Origin: JAZFYD01 sp036443405
GTDB taxonomy: Bacteria; Planctomycetota; PLA2
Length of the DNA stretch: 6,556 nt
Assembly: GCA_036443405.1 (NCBI GenBank)
Contig: JAZFYD010000106.1
Location: 1 to 6,556 of the forward strand
Direction: 5' to 3'
Under the pieces are notes generated by a model. That model was given only the letters and a program-made list of their open reading frames with translations, made no database searches and had not been told where the DNA came from. Both the position numbers and the translations under genes were made by a program. This document shows, piece by piece, positions 5,538-6,556 of this stretch. Each line of letters starts with the position of its first letter. The stretch's first letter is position 1.

Positions 5538-6521
5538 ATGGGTGTCGGCAAGCTTCACGAGCCGTATGACTTTCCGCGCGCGCGCAAGGCGATCGTGGCG
5601 GAGGTCGGTGCCAAGGAATTGCAGAGGCTCCACCGAACCAGCCGCGTCGCCGACGCTCTTGCCATCGTCGGGCTCTGGTCGGTGTTCCTGACGCTCGTCT
5701 ACCTGCTGGGAACGATGGAGGTCAGTCTCCTCTGGGCGGCTTGTTTCGTGCTCCAGGGGTTCGTGATCATGGCGTTTGGCTACATGATGCACGAGCTCTT
5801 TGTGCACCGGTTCGTCGGCGGCAAGCTGTTCAGCCGGTGGATGGGGCTGACCACCGGGCTCGTTTCCAAACAGTTGCCGACGGAATACGCACACATTCAT
5901 CGGTCGCACCACCTCTACACCGGCACGGATCCGGACGAGCAATACAAGCAGGACCTGCACACCCGGCTGCGACGTTGGTTCTACATCACGCCTGTCGGAT
6001 ACATGATGACGTTGCGCCGGGCGCTGAAGGTCGATCATCCCGAGGAGTGGCCGCCGCCCGACGGCGCATTCGGCCAGTTGGACGAACGGGACCGGAAGTC
6101 GCGCAAGGTCGATCGCAAGTTCCAGTACGTGTGGGGGGCGCTTGTCGTTGCGCTGATCGTCCTGTTCCCGCGGGCCACTCTGCTCGGCTACCTGGTTCCT
6201 CTGGTATTCGCGCTGCCGCTCGCCAACGGGCTGCGTCTCGTGCTCGAGCACGGCGAGACGAACCCGGACAACGTCTACCACTGCGCAACGTACTACCGCA
6301 CCGGGCCGATCTCGCGCGTGCTGTTCTTCTGGGACGCTGGAGATTGCCACCTCGTACACCCTCTGTTTCCGACGATTCCGTTATATCGAAGGGGTGCGGC
6401 CACGAAGCTGCGGCGTCCATTCCTCAAATCCAAGGGCGTGCGTGAGCGCCGCTCACTCCTGGTGCTCTGCTACGGGTTCTTCATCCGCAACGAGCCCCAC
6501 CGCTCCCTTTGGAGCGCCTGA
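5538..6521 (+). CDS. Fatty-acid-desaturase-type membrane di-iron protein with altered third histidine box (327 aa)
   Basis: The ATG at 5538 is preferred over the in-frame GTG at 5532 because TATTCT at 5524-5529 would place the transcript start beyond the GTG. The stop is TGA at 6519-6521. Hydrophobic helices lie near residues 39-58, 62-82, 197-211 and 213-235. The histidine clusters of the fatty acid desaturase / carotenoid hydroxylase superfamily are present. Box 1 is HELFVH (85-90), box 2 is HIHRSHH (119-125), and a further His lies in LEHGETN (238). Box 3 reads DCHLVHPLFPTIPLYR, so the expected HxxHH is H271-x2-H274-Pro275; the surrounding LFPTIPxYR context is normal for the family. Members use O2 and an electron donor to desaturate or hydroxylate acyl or isoprenoid chains in the membrane. 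The substrate cannot be read here, and activity is uncertain because of the missing box 3 histidine. It lies 33 bp after the YwaF-family gene. Confidence 0.88.
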   Translation: MGVGKLHEPYDFPRARKAIVAEVGAKELQRLHRTSRVADALAIVGLWSVFLTLVYLLGTMEVSLLWAACFVLQGFVIMAFGYMMHELFVHRFVGGKLFSRWMGLTTGLVSKQLPTEYAHIHRSHHLYTGTDPDEQYKQDLHTRLRRWFYITPVGYMMTLRRALKVDHPEEWPPPDGAFGQLDERDRKSRKVDRKFQYVWGALVVALIVLFPRATLLGYLVPLVFALPLANGLRLVLEHGETNPDNVYHCATYYRTGPISRVLFFWDAGDCHLVHPLFPTIPLYRRGAATKLRRPFLKSKGVRERRSLLVLCYGFFIRNEPHRSLWSA

Positions 6522-6556
6522 CGCGTGTCGTACCGACGTTGGAATCGGCCGCCCGC

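Noticed and set aside
6527..6541. 15-base exact match (GTCGTACCGACGTTG) to 3217-3231
   Set aside because: One copy lies inside the toroid gene and the other past the desaturase gene. There are only two copies, with no flanking similarity or inverted arrangement; most likely chance or coding coincidence in GC-rich DNA.
6525..6556. GTG at 6525 opening a frame to the right edge (MSYRRWNRPP), 3 bp after the desaturase stop
   Set aside because: Only ten codons are visible, with no -10-like element at the spacing used by other genes and no ribosome binding site. It could be the start of a next gene but cannot be supported here.

Overview
The window is GC-rich bacterial DNA with strong G/C preference at third codon positions. 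Exported proteins of unknown role, a secreted alpha/alpha-toroid (prenyltransferase/squalene-cyclase-like repeat) protein, a zf-TFIIB zinc-ribbon protein and starts lacking Shine-Dalgarno sequences fit a Planctomycetota-like genome. That assignment is inference only. I see no phage, transposon, CRISPR or RNA gene.

Layout: (1) 1-1002 (+), the 3' part of an unrecognised soluble protein whose frame is open to the left edge. (2) 1041-1214 (+), a 57-residue single-helix membrane protein. (3) 1290-2150 (+), an exported protein of unknown function. (4) 2253-3905 (-), a secreted alpha/alpha-toroid protein whose frame is interrupted by one in-frame TAG at 2550-2552; the remaining 98 codons are intact and look like the family's normal C-terminus. 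(5) 4062-4568 (-), a protein with two zf-TFIIB-like zinc ribbons and a coiled coil. (6) 4788-5504 (+), a seven-helix membrane protein of the YwaF/TIGR02206 family. (7) 5538-6521 (+), a fatty-acid-desaturase-type membrane protein whose third histidine box reads HxxHP instead of HxxHH. The 35 bases after it hold nothing I can call.

The most striking shared property is promoter placement. For five genes a -10-like hexamer ends exactly 6 nt before the start codon, and for a sixth 8 nt before. Transcription would then begin at or within about two bases of the start codon. These genes appear to be leaderless and individually transcribed, even where they lie close together on one strand.

Functionally the window is mostly single-gene housekeeping or accessory content, not an obvious defence or biosynthetic system. 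The one pair with a plausible joint role is 4788-5504 and 5538-6521. Both are integral membrane proteins of families tied to lipid or acyl-chain chemistry, and they are 33 bp apart. The exported genes at 1290-2150 and 2253-3905 converge and are probably independent.
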